From Eukaryota sp. TZLM1-RC (lineage: Eukaryota; Metamonada: BaSk clade), in NCBI GenBank assembly GCA_040285825.1, contig JAUPSS010000007.1, positions 124,001 through 188,000 on the forward strand: DNA of 64,000 nucleotides, in the 5' to 3' direction. The position numbers and the translations under genes were made by a program. Every line of letters starts with the position of its first letter. Position 1 is the stretch's first letter. Under the pieces are notes generated by a model. The model did no database searches, was not told where the DNA came from, and worked only from the letters and a program-made list of their open reading frames with translations. This document shows, piece after piece, positions 31,236 to 42,360 of this stretch.

Positions 31236-32865
31236 ATATGTGACAATGACAAAAACTAAGTCAATGATCAGTAAACGAAATCCTAAAATTATGTAAACTC
31301 ATAACAATTGAAAGATGACAAGGAACTTAAACTTAAGAGGCTTGGGTTGGTAACAAAAACTGCTGGGTATAGACAATTCAGAATTAATTAAAGCAATAAA
31401 AACAACGCGAACAGCAAAGTTAACAAAAATAAATGTACAGTAATCAATCAAAAGAAACAAAACACAATTAATTAGGAAAAATCAAGAAACCTGAAAACCA
31501 TACATATACTTATTTACCAAAGACCTCATTTAGATTAAAATAAATATAAAAATAAACGACAGAAATATAATCTAAATAGGCAAATCTTAGGCAACAAAAA
31601 TATTTTAAAAGAACAAGTAAAACAACTAGAATGGTAATGAAAATTTTTCCAAATTAAAGTAGCTATTTGTGGTGGTCTTAACAATAGTCTACTTTCACTA
31701 TAAGTAATCATGACCAATTATAAAATAAATAACAAACTCAGTTAAATAATACTAGAGCAAAATAAAAAAAATAAAAAAAAATAAAAAAATTCAGTAACGG
31801 CAAAGCACTTGGGACTAAATGATTTCATATTGGTGCTCAAGTGATACTTATGAACAATATGATTCGAATCAACAATAACTGAAAATTCGAGTCAAAATAC
31901 CAATAAAGCATGTGAACCAAACAAATGGTGTCATGTAGGGGTTTGAATCTCGGGTGTGAGCTCAAAACCAACAGTCGAGCGTTCGATTCCCAGTGAAGGC
32001 GAAAAATAAAAATGATTTGATAAGCAAAAAAATGTAGAAAGTGAGTGCGAGAAGGGTGCGAAAGGAGTGCGAGAGGAGAGAAACTGTTAGACAAACAAGC
32101 AAGTCAAAGTGATAGGAATGTGACTCAAGTGGTAAAACATTGAATCGATCCACTAGAAGGAAATCTAGGTGGAAACAAGTGAGATTAGTAGTCAGTGCAG
32201 AGAAGTGAGAGAGAGCAAAGTCATCAAGAGAGAAGGAAAGAAAAACAATGCATCGAGTAATGTGAAGCATGTAACGTAGAGTAAAGTAAAGGATTGTATG
32301 AATGATGAAGGGTGGTTTGAACACTGTAGCAGTCAAAGTTAATACGGTACATGATAATATATGTCTACATTGATGTTGACAACAGTGAAAACAAAAGTTT
32401 TTGAATTCCACATGTTCCTATGTTAACTCTTTGATCATCGATGATGATTGAACAGAATGAAACGTAGAGATTCGGTATCTGATAGTCATGTAGAAACTCT
32501 GAAGATGCCAGAAGACAGTAGTGTTTGAAAACCAAACGTGCCAGTGTCAAATGGTAAGTAGTTTTAAGAAAAAATATGCCATCAGGTCTTGAAGAGGTGT
32601 TTGTTAAAGCCAAGGAAGAAATAGAGCAGCAGGGGTGGAATGGATATATGGAGAACTTATGTAAGAACACATCCGATCCGAAAATCAAGCGTTTTTCACT
32701 GATTTTATGGCGCTCTTGTTGTTGTTGTTGAACTTAAATTGAATTAGTAGGTTTCTTTGTATTTTGACTGATGACGTGATACTCGTTCATGAATCAGTTT
32801 TATTAATAAACTTAGATTTCTCTTTCTCCTTCGTGTGTTCATCTGCCTAACGGCATCACTCTCGA
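31236..32865. other. A-rich noncoding stretch with pol III-like boxes
   Basis: Very A-rich on the plus strand to about 31800. Between 31900 and 32150 several B-box-like strings occur (gggtttgaatctc near 31938, gcgttcgattccc near 31977) and an A-box-like string (caagtggtaaaac near 32109). None fold into a full tRNA, as no acceptor stem can be closed. They may belong to a tRNA-derived SINE. Open frames on the minus strand here are shadows of the A-richness. Confidence 0.35.
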
Positions 32866-33040
32866 ATTCAATTTGCCATTATTAATAGTTTACCTCGGTT
32901 TTTCAATCGAATTAGAGAAGCTTTAGCTAGACAGCAAGCAGATCAAGAATATGTAGAGAAAATCTTGGTTCAATGATTTTCGTCCCTTTAGTTATGAATT
33001 AATTTATTTAAGTGTACATGTTCATTAATTATTTATAGAT
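32866..33040 (+). mobile_element. Non-LTR retroelement 3' end
   Basis: A 5'-truncated copy of only the last 175 bp: it encodes IQFAII...FNRIREALARQQADQ, also found at 46.1 and 53.0 kb, a stop, and the conserved 3' end cttggttcaatga...cgtcccattagttatga (here ccctttagttatga). It begins at the codon pair for Arg-Ile before QFAI. Confidence 0.75.
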
Positions 33041-33474
33041 TTTTCAAACTGGATTAATTCCATTTCTCAACTGATTTCGGTATGATTTATTGATGATTAA
33101 TGAAGATTTCACTTCAGCTAAATGCCCTCTTTGTTTTGACAAGGTTGACGCGTTTTTGAGAGCAATAAATTCGAAATTCTATAGGAGAGAAAAGATTCCA
33201 CTTACCTAGCAATAGTCATGAATTCAGTAACAAAGGCTCAACAAAGCTGTTCAATAGAAAAAAGCTAACACTCGTTAGTATGTTTGCAATTGCAGAAACC
33301 AAAACGAGTGCTAATGAAATGCCACAATGTCTTTGTAGTAGATAGTTTGAGTATTAACTTCACATGAAAATTGTGCTCATAAGAATTTCCTTTTTGAAAG
33401 GGCTTTGATTGAATCCTATTCCATCAATTTATCAAACAACTTCCAAACAAGACTCCCATCTTTAGTTATACATC

Positions 33475-35121
33475 ATGTCGTCTTTTCCAGTATCTCCTTG
33501 CCGTCTGATTTCTCTCTCTGAACTCTCCATTGACCGTGAAAATGCAGTGATTGGTCGAGGTGGTTTCTCTACTGTTCACGCCGCAAAGTGGTTCTCCCAC
33601 GATGTCGCCGTCAAACTCATTGCTCTCACAGATGAAGGGGAGAGCAAACTCAAGAAGGAGATAGGCCTCCTCTCCCTCCTTAACCACCCTGGCATTATCC
33701 GCGTCTATGGAGTTACATACATAAACGGCAAGATGGGTATTGTCATGGATCGGGCCTCTTCTTCCCTCCACACACCCTCCCCTCTATCTCGCACGTCCCT
33801 CTCTCACGCCATTTCAATTACCTCCACTCTTTACTTCCTCCATTCCAATAACTTAATCCATAGAGATTTAAAGCCACAGAACATTCTTATGGTTGGTGGT
33901 CGTCCTAGAATCTCTGACTTTGGAACTTCCAAAATTATCACCGATACCGCCACTCTCAACACCATTTATGCCATCACCCCTAAATATGCTGCATTGGAAG
34001 CTTTTGATAATAATTCAAGCAAGGAAAGCGATGTCTATTCCCTAGGGGTAATTCTATATGAATTACTTACAAATAAAGTCGCTTTTGAGGGAATTAACTC
34101 TCAAGTAGCTTTATTAGGAGCCAAATATAATGGTACTAAGTTACCATTTGATGAAACAACTCCTGTTTTATTACAAGAAATTATTAATAAATGTTTGGAT
34201 AGTGATCCATCAAGAAGGCCTGGTATTAACCAAATTTTGGAGGTATTGAATGATTTGACAAGTGAAGTTGGAATTGATGAAAATTTGGTAATTGAAAATA
34301 ATAATTTTAATAATAATGAATTAAATAATTTCAATTTAAGACAAGAAATTCAACAATTAACTGAATTAAATCATAAAAAGGATGAAGAAATCGCGGTCCA
34401 ACTTTTAAAAATTCAGGTTCTAAATGCTAGAATTGAGGATTTAAATTGCCAAATTCAAGATTTACAAGGTGAAGGTCAATTTAAAAACAAACTAATTCAA
34501 TCATCATCATTAATTAGGGTTTGTTTATGGGCTTGGTCGGGTGTTGAAAATGATATAACTGAAAAAATTCAAAAAGGATTTAGGCTAAATTGGCCTAACT
34601 GTGAGGTACAAATTACTTCTTCTAATGAACCAAATTTAAACAACATTGATAATTTTGATCTTGTTTTGTATAATTCTGCAGATTTAACAATTCATGCCAC
34701 ACTACTTCAACAAATAGTAGAAGCTGGCAAAGGTTTGGTATTGTTTAGTTGTAATGGATGTCGGGTTAAGAGTGACTTTAAATATGGAGCATTCAAGGGT
34801 TTGAGTGGTCGGAGAGAGATTGGCTCTTTCATTGAACTTGGTAACTCTAACCAGAATGATTTAATAATGAAATCAGTAAACTCTTTTTCTTGTAAGTATC
34901 GTGCAGAATACACTTCCATCAACCCTGAATTTCAAACAGTTGCTACCTTGAAAAATGGAGATCCTTTGGTGTTGAAGAGTGAATATAACAAAAGTAGAGT
35001 GGTGGATTTTGCCTCAGATGGTCATAGTAATGATATTGGTTATAGTGGATGGAAAAGCTCCACAGATGGTCATTTATTGCTAGCAAATTCAATAGTTTGG
35101 GTTTCTGGAAGGAATGGCTAA
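33475..35121 (+). CDS. Protein kinase fused to coiled coil and ThuA/GATase-like domain
   Basis: Intact 548-codon gene, ATG to TAA, no intron. Residues 20-265 form a tyrosine-kinase-like Ser/Thr kinase: Gly loop GRGGFSTV (27-34), Lys47 in AVKL, catalytic HRDLKPQN (129-136), DFG (148-150), then YAALEAF in place of the usual APE and DVYSLGVILYELLT. Every catalytic residue is present, so it should be active. Residues about 290-335 are a coiled coil (HKKDEEIAVQLLKIQVLNAR). Residues 345-548 resemble a ThuA/glutamine-amidotransferase-like fold: DFDLVLYNS, AGKGLVLFSCNGC, PLVLKSEYNKSRVVDFASDG and a closing LLLANSIVWV. What this last domain binds is unknown. The family, not the substrate, is secure. 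Confidence 0.88.
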   Translation: MSSFPVSPCRLISLSELSIDRENAVIGRGGFSTVHAAKWFSHDVAVKLIALTDEGESKLKKEIGLLSLLNHPGIIRVYGVTYINGKMGIVMDRASSSLHTPSPLSRTSLSHAISITSTLYFLHSNNLIHRDLKPQNILMVGGRPRISDFGTSKIITDTATLNTIYAITPKYAALEAFDNNSSKESDVYSLGVILYELLTNKVAFEGINSQVALLGAKYNGTKLPFDETTPVLLQEIINKCLDSDPSRRPGINQILEVLNDLTSEVGIDENLVIENNNFNNNELNNFNLRQEIQQLTELNHKKDEEIAVQLLKIQVLNARIEDLNCQIQDLQGEGQFKNKLIQSSSLIRVCLWAWSGVENDITEKIQKGFRLNWPNCEVQITSSNEPNLNNIDNFDLVLYNSADLTIHATLLQQIVEAGKGLVLFSCNGCRVKSDFKYGAFKGLSGRREIGSFIELGNSNQNDLIMKSVNSFSCKYRAEYTSINPEFQTVATLKNGDPLVLKSEYNKSRVVDFASDGHSNDIGYSGWKSSTDGHLLLANSIVWVSGRNG

Positions 35122-35254
35122 TAAACTTACCTTTTGCTTTTGCTTTAGGTTTAATTTAAATGTTTTCGTCTTTTTGGTGTATTTTGCTTCTAATCAATTA
35201 AATTGACAGCTCAACCTACAACAATCAGTGAAATACTCTGAAAAGACCTTACAA

Positions 35255-35293
35255 ACAGTGCTATGAAACAGTGCTATGAAACAGTGCTATGAC
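35255..35293 (+). repeat. Three tandem copies of a 13-bp unit
   Basis: acagtgctatgaa is repeated three times without interruption, the last with one change (..gac). It lies 135 bp past the kinase stop codon and 60 bp before a retroelement fragment. Confidence 0.9.
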
Positions 35294-35356
35294 ATTATTG
35301 TTTATATAATTGAGTTGATTTATCAAATACCGAATAAAAAATCATCAAATACACAA

Positions 35357-35950
35357 CTAAAGCTCCACATCCTCAAAACCTGCCTTTCCTACATCAAAAC
35401 AATTTATTTTCAAAGATTCAGAAAATTTTCCAAAAGAAGACAGTGAATCAGAAATCAGTTTTACCATTTCCTTAATGATAGAAATTACAATCCTGTTTTG
35501 CCAGTAAACACGATGGAAAATTCTTCCAGTTCTTTCCTTCACAACAACAACAAAATCCTCAAGGAAAGCCATTGCAGCCTTACCTAAAGAACTGAACAAG
35601 GAAAAACAAAGAGACAGAAACAATATTGGACATGAGAATTTTCATTTACAGAAACAATAGGTTACGTATTTAGCGTTTTTGTATCTTTTGTCAGCAAGAA
35701 GAGAATTATTTACATCTGAATTTATGAAAGTTTCGTAAGAAGAATTAGAAGGGTCAATGGACATGGCGTCTAAAATAGTAGAACTACCATTTAAACCGGG
35801 AACAACTAGATCACCTCTTGTCAGACCCATAGAAGCTCTGTTGTAACGCGTACTATCAATATTGGGATCATCAAGAATTAATTTTGATAGCAAAAGCTCT
35901 GAAAAGAATCTACTCTATATGATTTGCACATTACATAACTTTGGTTTCTG
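35357..35950 (-). mobile_element. Non-LTR retroelement C-terminal fragment
   Basis: On the minus strand two frames in order carry RGDLVVPGLNG...DAMSIDPSN (nuclease-like core, 35642-35893) and then YWQNRIVISIIKEMVKLIS...DVEL (35357-35623). They match the RGDVILLGLDG and FWQNRIVFSI blocks of copy a but clearly diverge, so this is another subfamily. A short piece CKSYRVDSF just upstream matches CKSHRVESF of copy a. One frameshift separates the two frames; RT is absent. Confidence 0.7.
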
Positions 35951-36009
35951 ACATTGACATGGACTTTGTTTAGTTCAAAAAATGAGTAAGCAAAAGAAGT
36001 TTACCACAT

Positions 36010-38700
36010 CAACTTGTTGAATGATTAGCAAAATTGTTTGGCCATAGAAAACAACGAAAACACATGTTTAAAAGCAAAGTTGCGAACCATCTTACGAACT
36101 CCGGAGGTGTCAAAGGTTGTTCTTCTCCCCCACCAGACCTGGTTTCTAGTATATCTACTTCTAAAGCCAAAAAACTGGAAAATAACATCAGACAGCTCGA
36201 AACTGAGGCTCTACACCTACTTACTTCTCCTCCATCTACACCTCTTCCTTTGTTTTCTCTCGAATCCCTTGAAGGTAAACGCCGTAGTACTGACATTTCC
36301 TCACAGTGTCACGATCAACTTTCGACAAATGGCAATGATGTTGAAGTTCTTGGGGTACTGGAACCAGCTAAGAAAATCCGTCGACAATTGAGTTTGAAAG
36401 AAAGCTTTAGTCCAAGTTACAAGAAAGAAGCTGACCTGGCGATACTTAAGTTCTTTCTCAAATTTAAAGTGCCTTTCTATGCAGCATCTTCAAATGAATA
36501 CAAGACTATGGTTCAAGCAATCAATGTTGTGGAAAAAGATTATAAACCCCCTTCCACCAAAAGACTTTCTGGATCAATGATAGATGAGTATCATTCATCA
36601 ATTATAGACAATTTATCGGTAATTGTTGATATGTTCGATCATACAGGAGTTAGCCTTGTTTCTGATGGATGGAGCGATCGTCAATCACGTCCTTTGATAA
36701 ACCTACTTGCAGTAACTCCTACTGGTTCTATGTTTTTAACAGCCTTCGACACATCCGGAGGTGAAAACAATTCTGAATTTATTGCTGAAATAATTTCCAA
36801 ATATTTGCAACATCAAAATGACAAAATCTCTATCAAAGTTGACTCAGTTATTCAAATTGTCACGGACAACGCCCCAAGTTGTGTTGCAGCAGGAAAGATA
36901 CTAGAAAAATCCATTCCATTGTTCTTTACCGGATGTGCTGCACACTCAATTGATTGAATCCTGTTTGCGTTTTCCAAACTGGATTTCATTAAAGCAATTA
37001 TAACCGATTCAGTTAGAAACGGTCATTTTGTTATGAACCATCAAATTGTGAAGCACATACTGTTGAAAAAGGCCAATCTTCTTCTTGTCAAGCCCGGAGA
37101 AACAAGATTCGCTACGAATTACTTGGTTTTAGAGCGTCTTTTGCACTTAAAAAGCCAAATGAAGGAAACTGTCATCGATAGAAGATTCGATAAATGGATC
37201 ACAAAACAGAAACCAAAAACGAAACAAAAGGCTGCAGCTGTTACCAACATAATACTGAATGATGACTACGGTTACTGGGAACAGATGAATCAAATTGTAG
37301 AGCTTTTTCAACCAATTTATGGTGTCTTGCGGTTAGTAGACTCCGACCGTCCCGTACTGTCAAAGGTTTATCCTGAAATGCAAAAACTAGAAAAATTGGT
37401 AAATGGTTTGGCTGAAACCCATAGTTTGTGGACTAGGGACAGAGTTCAATCACTGACGAATCTTCTCCAACTTCGATTCTCAAAAATGTTTAATGACTTA
37501 CACTATGTTGGTTATATGTAATATATGTTATTGGTTATATGTAATTTCTTTTACTGTTAAATAGAACAACGCACCCTGCACCCGCACCACACCACTTTCT
37601 TCACGCACTGAGGGTACGGGGTGCGCACCCAGCACGAACCCGTGCACCCCGCACCGCCGAACACTGTTAAAAACACTGCCTCCCAGGATTCAATATAGAG
37701 GGTTTCAAAAAGTGAATATCTTCAACAACCAAAAGGGCGACTTCGGATGTCTAGTCTGTGGCAATATCAAGAACTCTAATTTTTGTACACGTTGAAAAGA
37801 TAGCCATATCTTCTCATGTTCCAAAATTTAGGACACCATTAACCTCGAAGAGATTTTGCGGTATTACTTCTCTAAGAAACAGAAGCAATGAAAAAGGGAG
37901 AAGAAATTGAAAGAATTGTCAACCTCACTGATACGATTGTATTGGAAAAGTAAAACCAACCGAAATCAGGTCATTATGAGTTCAAATTATCCCTATAAAT
38001 AATACTGAGGACGAATAAACTCAGTTTGGGACAACCTGAAATTTATTCTAGCTGCTGTTGGGCCATGAATTTCATTGTTGCGTATTTGTGATGATCAGGC
38101 TGTTGTTTTTTCTTTCTTTGGGCAAATGGTGTCACCAGACCAAGTATGAAGCAATCAATGGATTAGAGAGCAAAATCCATTAATGCAGAGTTACGCACAC
38201 CACACTTTACGAAAAACGAGGTCAAAGCAAAAATTGATGAGATGGAAAAAATGGCCACAGCTTGTCTCGACTACCTTTCGTCTCCATGTGTCATTTTTGC
38301 TAGAATTCTAAATCCCCCACTCCATAATTATGATCAGCGCGTCTTTCAAGACACAGTCCTCCTTCAAATGTTACGTTCTTATTTTAATGAAATTTTCCCG
38401 GGGTATTCTCTAGAGCTTAACTCTGAGCTGTCTTCTGTTATTGAGTCTGGGTAATCTTTTTTAAATACCAATGACCTTTCTCCTCATACCTAGTAAAACT
38501 CTCATGCCCAAGCTTCTTACCCTATACTTTCACAACTCGCTTCTCGAATCAACAGAAATACTGCCTCTGCATCATCTGCTGAGCACAATTGGTCCACCTT
38601 TGATCAGAAACTACCAAAAAGACGAAGTAGGCCCTCATCAACTTTATCAAACGACTCTGTAACCGTTACTATCAACTTTCCTCTTCTGCAACAAGAACCA
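36010..38700 (+). pseudogene. hAT transposase pseudogene
   Basis: Three frames, all in the same phase. 36034-36957 starts with the His half of a BED finger (FKSKVANHLTNSGGVKGC) and carries GVSLVSDGWSDRQSRPLINL (first catalytic Asp), QIVTDNAPSC (second Asp region) and FFTGCAAHSID. 37033-37521 is the helical part with KPGETRFATNYLVLERLL. 38242-38660 ends in SASSAEHNWSTFDQ (the C-terminal dimerisation block) after a shift. The first two frames are separated by one in-frame TGA at 36955. About 700 bp of foreign sequence separates the last two. The Cys half of the finger is lost where a retroelement fragment ends at 35950. Confidence 0.82.
37565..37667. repeat. GC-rich imperfect palindromic insert
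   Basis: A 100-bp island far richer in G+C than its surroundings, made of variants of gcaccc and its complement gggtgc (gcaccctgcacccgcacc, ggggtgcgcaccc, gtgcaccccgcaccg). It ends gccgaacactg, whose complement cagtgttcggc resembles a hAT end. It may be the end of a small nonautonomous element inserted into the transposase relic. The opposite end was not identified. Confidence 0.5.
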
Positions 38701-38949
38701 CGGAGGATTACGATGAACAGACTTGTAGTCATTCTAACTAGATCAACGCAGGAAATTATGTTCAACGAAGAACAGATCTTTTCTCTTTTAATTATTGATG
38801 ACGAAGTGATTCGTCTTGATGAATTGGTTTTGGCATTAATTCCAAATGATGAAGTTGTAGAAGGTGAAGTTCTAGTTGAAGATAAAATAGACGACCGTAA
38901 AGAGCTGAAAGATCAGTGGATCTATTCTGTGGGAAGTCTGATTTGATGA

Positions 38950-39530
38950 TCCCTACTCGAAGGACATCTAGGACTTAATTGTTTTGTTATTATAAAGAAA
39001 TGTTACTGATAATTTTTTTTATTTAATGGTCAATCTACAACTTACTCGTTAAAATGCTCAAATGTGGCGCTATTGTGATGTGATTGTTGGGATTCGCCAC
39101 TTTGTTTGGAAGTCATTCATTGTTCATGCAAATTCGACATATTTGTCATTTTACATTATGTTTATGTTATGTTGAGTTTAAAAAAAGTAATGTTTGAAGC
39201 ATAGCAAAGAGAGATTTATTAGTGTTGAATTATCTGTGTTTGAAAATTGAAATAATCCAATAATAAATCATAAATTTTGCTACCACCCTGCGTCAAAGTT
39301 CCTTCCTCTCCATCATGATTGTTGAACACCTCCCTTATCACGGTCCAGGCCCTCCTATTGCTTTCTTACCCATTATATCATACTGCTCTACGTTGTCTCC
39401 TTCATTGTTGACTCCACTGAAAGTTTTGCCACTAAAAACGTCATCCTTTGAAACATCCTTTTGGAGACAAATTGGTTCAATTCTCACAAACATCTTGTTT
39501 CTTGTTCAATTTGACTTGACTATCAGCAGA
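38950..39530. other. No gene recognised
   Basis: AT-rich after the hAT relic. The frame 39315-39536 has no motif I know. No repeat noticed. Confidence 0.35.
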
Positions 39531-39539
39531 TGTTGACAT

Positions 39540-39790
39540 TTCTCTTCTCGTGAAAAGCTTGCTGTCGCCTTTAAAACGCTCTTGGAGCATCACAAACGGC
39601 CGCTTAGTTTCAAAACCCCATTTTTGTGGTACAGATCTTGGTGGTGTTGATTTTTATAAATCAAGCTACCTTTGTAAAGCTGCATTTATTGCAGGTGTTG
39701 AAAATTTGATCTTGAATTTGTGAATCGTTTTCCAGAAAAAATTGATTTCATTAAAAACTGTGGCAGTTCTTATCTAAGTTCTATGTAAGA
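39540..39790 (+). mobile_element. Non-LTR retroelement thumb-region fragment
   Basis: Across one frameshift near 39715 it reads LGGVDFYKSSYLCKAAFIAG and then EFVNRFPEKIDFIKNCGSSY. Copy a has LGGIGFTKLLILCQSAFLGG and EFSRRFPDDSHLLVPNCSPY at the same spacing. No other domain of the element is present. Confidence 0.6.
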
Positions 39791-40027
39791 AAAGACCACT
39801 GCCATGAGAATGAGATGTTTCTTATGGTCATGTTCGGTACCAAATGATTGAAAAATCATGTCCGTACTCTGTGCAATTTGGTGGCCTTGGCTAGCTTTAT
39901 TGTAATATTAGTTTAGATTAGTTTATAAAGTTCTAGTTTATTCTAATTTTATATTCAATTGCGCTCTAGAGCTTAAGTCGAAGGAAGCCCTTTGGCATTC
40001 GTACACCTGTTTACAACTAGGTATGCT

Positions 40028-40410
40028 ATGTCTAACCCCCGCAGATCATCAATACGTATTGGATCCACTTCGGTGTACTCAAAAGACGCTTCCGAGCCTG
40101 GTAGCACTGATCCTCCTCCAGCTCAACACTTGAGTTCTTCCTCGCAAACTCCTCAGTTGGGAACAGAACTATTCTCTACTGGTGAGGGAAGTGTAAATTC
40201 TCCTCATGCACAGAGTCAAGCCAACCAATATTTGAAGATCAAAACCAAATGATCAATGCAGGAGTTGAACTTATGGAAGACAGTCCATCTTCCATCCCAG
40301 CCAACGAACTAATTGCTGACCTTTCCCCTTTTGAGACCCACCAAGTCACCCATGATTACGACGAAAGGATTGGAAGAAGGATTGGACCTTATCTTCCCAT
40401 TGAAGAGTAA
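40028..40410 (+). pseudogene. Gag-like ORF, frameshifted
   Basis: Starts at the ATG at 40028 (SNPRRSSIRIGSTSVYSK), is Ser/Pro-rich and shifts frame near 40230, after which ANELIADLSPFETHQVTHDY and IGRRIGPYLP are readable to a TAA at about 40410. The ADLSPFE block recurs in the shifted part of the ORF at 26.1-26.7 kb. Probably the N-terminal part of an LTR-element gag, but there is no zinc knuckle to confirm it. Confidence 0.4.
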
Positions 40411-40714
40411 TTATAATGAATGATTTCGTGCGATGCAACCCGCAACCATCCTATCCCGAACGCAATATTTTGGGTTATTTTAGGACTAGTAGCTACTGAG
40501 GTCAATACTTCCCAATTCTGATGTAGAATCGACCAAAAATATTGTGTCTATTCAGAAAAAACCAAAACTATGGTAGATGGTAATGAAAAGTGTGGTGGGT
40601 GCTCGTTTTTTGATAACGTTTCATTTCGAGAGCGGCGTTTGGGTGAAGTTTTGTCTTTTCTTACAAACTGAAGCTAAAGCAATAGAAGTTTCGTACAATT
40701 ATTCTGTTTACTTG

Positions 40715-41010
40715 TTGGCGCCCTAAGGCTTATATCATATGATCAGAAAATAAATCAGACCTTCTTCAACCACATAAGACTTTAGGCAACAATAATTATT
40801 GGCCATTTTAAAGTCAAGCTATACCATTAATAACTTCAGCATTCACACAGCAACAGCCAATTAGATATCCTTTAGTATGTCAGACATCTTTCAGAAAAAC
40901 TCTGACTCCACCCATTCACCCAACATGTAACACCAGGATACACAACAACCACATACAAAATGAAGGTTGACGAGGAAACGGACCCGCATCCACCTCCCCT
41001 AAAATAAATA
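40715..41010 (+). mobile_element. Second copy of the TGGCGCCC leader with gag start
   Basis: Matches 25903-26100: leader, ATG at 40878, MSDIFQ. The frame is lost after about 18 codons; a remnant gaggaaacggacccgcatcc matches the DNA of the EATRTDP repeats. Upstream sequence is not shared with the other copy, so the TGGCGCCC marks the border of homology at both sites. Confidence 0.55.
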
Positions 41011-41019
41011 ATTAAAATT

Positions 41020-41335
41020 GCTTTTGATGTCACCATAGTTGGAGGATATGGTAATAATTGGACTGATGCTTTTTCGAAAGCTTATTCTGATAAGATTGCA
41101 AAGTATTCAATTTTAAAAGAATTAAATTTAATTAACCAAATTGTTCCTCTCGTTTTTAGTGTTCATGGGGGTTTTTACACTAAAACAAAAATACTATTTG
41201 ACCAATTTGGATGGAATGAGGTAGCAGATGAAATTAGTTGTATAATTTTGAAGAATAGCTTTAAATGTCACAGTGCTTTTAATTATATACTTCAAAAGAA
41301 AAGAGAAGATCGTCAATGTTGGTAGGTAGTTGTTT
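41020..41335 (+). mobile_element. Non-LTR retroelement C-terminal fragment (family 2)
   Basis: A 100-codon open frame to a TAG at about 41327. It reads KIAFDVTIVGGYGNN, DKIAKYSILKELNLI, IVPLVFSVHGGFY and FGWNEVADEIS. It is the better preserved partner of the fragment at 27.1-27.5 kb. The D...V / K..Y / PLVFS.HGG pattern suggests a nuclease-like fold at the end of a reverse transcriptase protein. The N-terminal part is missing. Confidence 0.6.
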
Positions 41336-41379
41336 TTTAGTATTCAAGTAGTTTCTTCTTAATTTTCAATAAAAGTCGT

Positions 41380-42350
41380 TCAGGAAAGAAGAAACTTTAT
41401 ATGTATTTCAGTATTCGAAGAGCCGTGAATACTGTAAGGAAGGAAACATAATCCTTGTTTTCGGATAGCAAGAACCTAATGGAAATGGAATTTTAAGTGA
41501 CTATGTGGATGCTAAAATAGAACTAGGATGGAAAGAGGCTTCAAGACAACATGTTCGTGCTTACTTATAATTTGGAGCCAGAGCAAAGAGTTTAGGTTAA
41601 TTACTAATTGAAACAACCTTATGAAAAGCCTACTGTGAAATCGTATAGGGGAGAAACTGGTACAGGAAAAACTAGAGCTGCCTATGAACATGAACGTCCT
41701 TGTGTGCTGTCTAAACCTGCTCAAAAATTACGGTTTGACAGCTATGATCCATTGGAAAACAGTACTGTTATTCTGGATCACTTCCGTAAGGATTGGTGTT
41801 CCTTACATTTCTTATTGCAGCTATTGAACAGATATCCCATTTCTGTACCAATTAAGGGTGGTATGGTAGCTTGGAGACCAAAGACTATGCTAATCACGTG
41901 TCCTTGGCGATTTGATGATGGAAAGATGGATGGAAAGAATGAAAATACTTGGACTGATGAAGGTGATGTTGATGCTCATGAATGTATTCAACAATTAGAA
42001 AGACGAATCGATGAAGTCCGTTACTTTGATCCACTCAGGATCAGCATGCTCAGGATGCTGCTAACATTGCAACTGTTTGTTCATCCCATTCTTTCTCTCA
42101 CATTAGCAGCCTATTTGCCCTCCCTCGCCTTCTCGTCCCGGAGTATCTCCTGTTGCAGATTGGTCTGATGCCGAAGTTGCTCTCTCCGAATTCTGTTCGT
42201 CCCAGTCTCTAGGTGAACAAACCGGTGGTGTTTCTCTGTGCTCTGAACACAACAGAGACAGATAACCAGCAGCGCTTAAACCATCTCCTTAAGCACAAGG
42301 ACGATGAGTATCTTGATTTAAATGACCCTAACCAACCTACTGAAACTATA
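41380..42350 (+). pseudogene. Endogenous CRESS-DNA-virus-like Rep (nuclease motif III, helicase, tail)
   Basis: Rolling-circle replication initiator of small circular ssDNA viruses, present as a broken genomic copy. In order: the HUH motif III neighbourhood SREYCKEGN at about 41410; a linker with ILSDYVDAK; the superfamily 3 helicase with Walker A GETGTGKTRAAYE at about 41653; a Walker B-like VILDHFRKDWCS at about 41770, with His where a second acidic residue is expected; a motif C-like MLITCPWRF at 41890. The arginine-finger region QLERRIDEVRYF is at about 41995. The tail (WSDAE...DDEYLDLNDP) follows in another frame. Motifs I and II of the nuclease are missing. Breaks: stops near 41468, 41567 and 41592, a frameshift near 42090 and a stop at 42260. 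No capsid gene is recognised. Confidence 0.75.
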
Positions 42351-42360
42351 TAGCGTGATA

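Noticed and set aside
31930-32000. Possible tRNA genes from B-box-like strings gggtttgaatctc and gcgttcgattccc
   Set aside because: Neither forms a stable T-stem with a closing acceptor stem, and no matching 5' half is found; kept only as pol III-like boxes.
31837-32688. Minus-strand frames of 85-149 codons rich in Phe/Leu/Ser
   Set aside because: Composition-driven frames opposite an A-rich strand; no ATG context, domain or homologous copy in the window.
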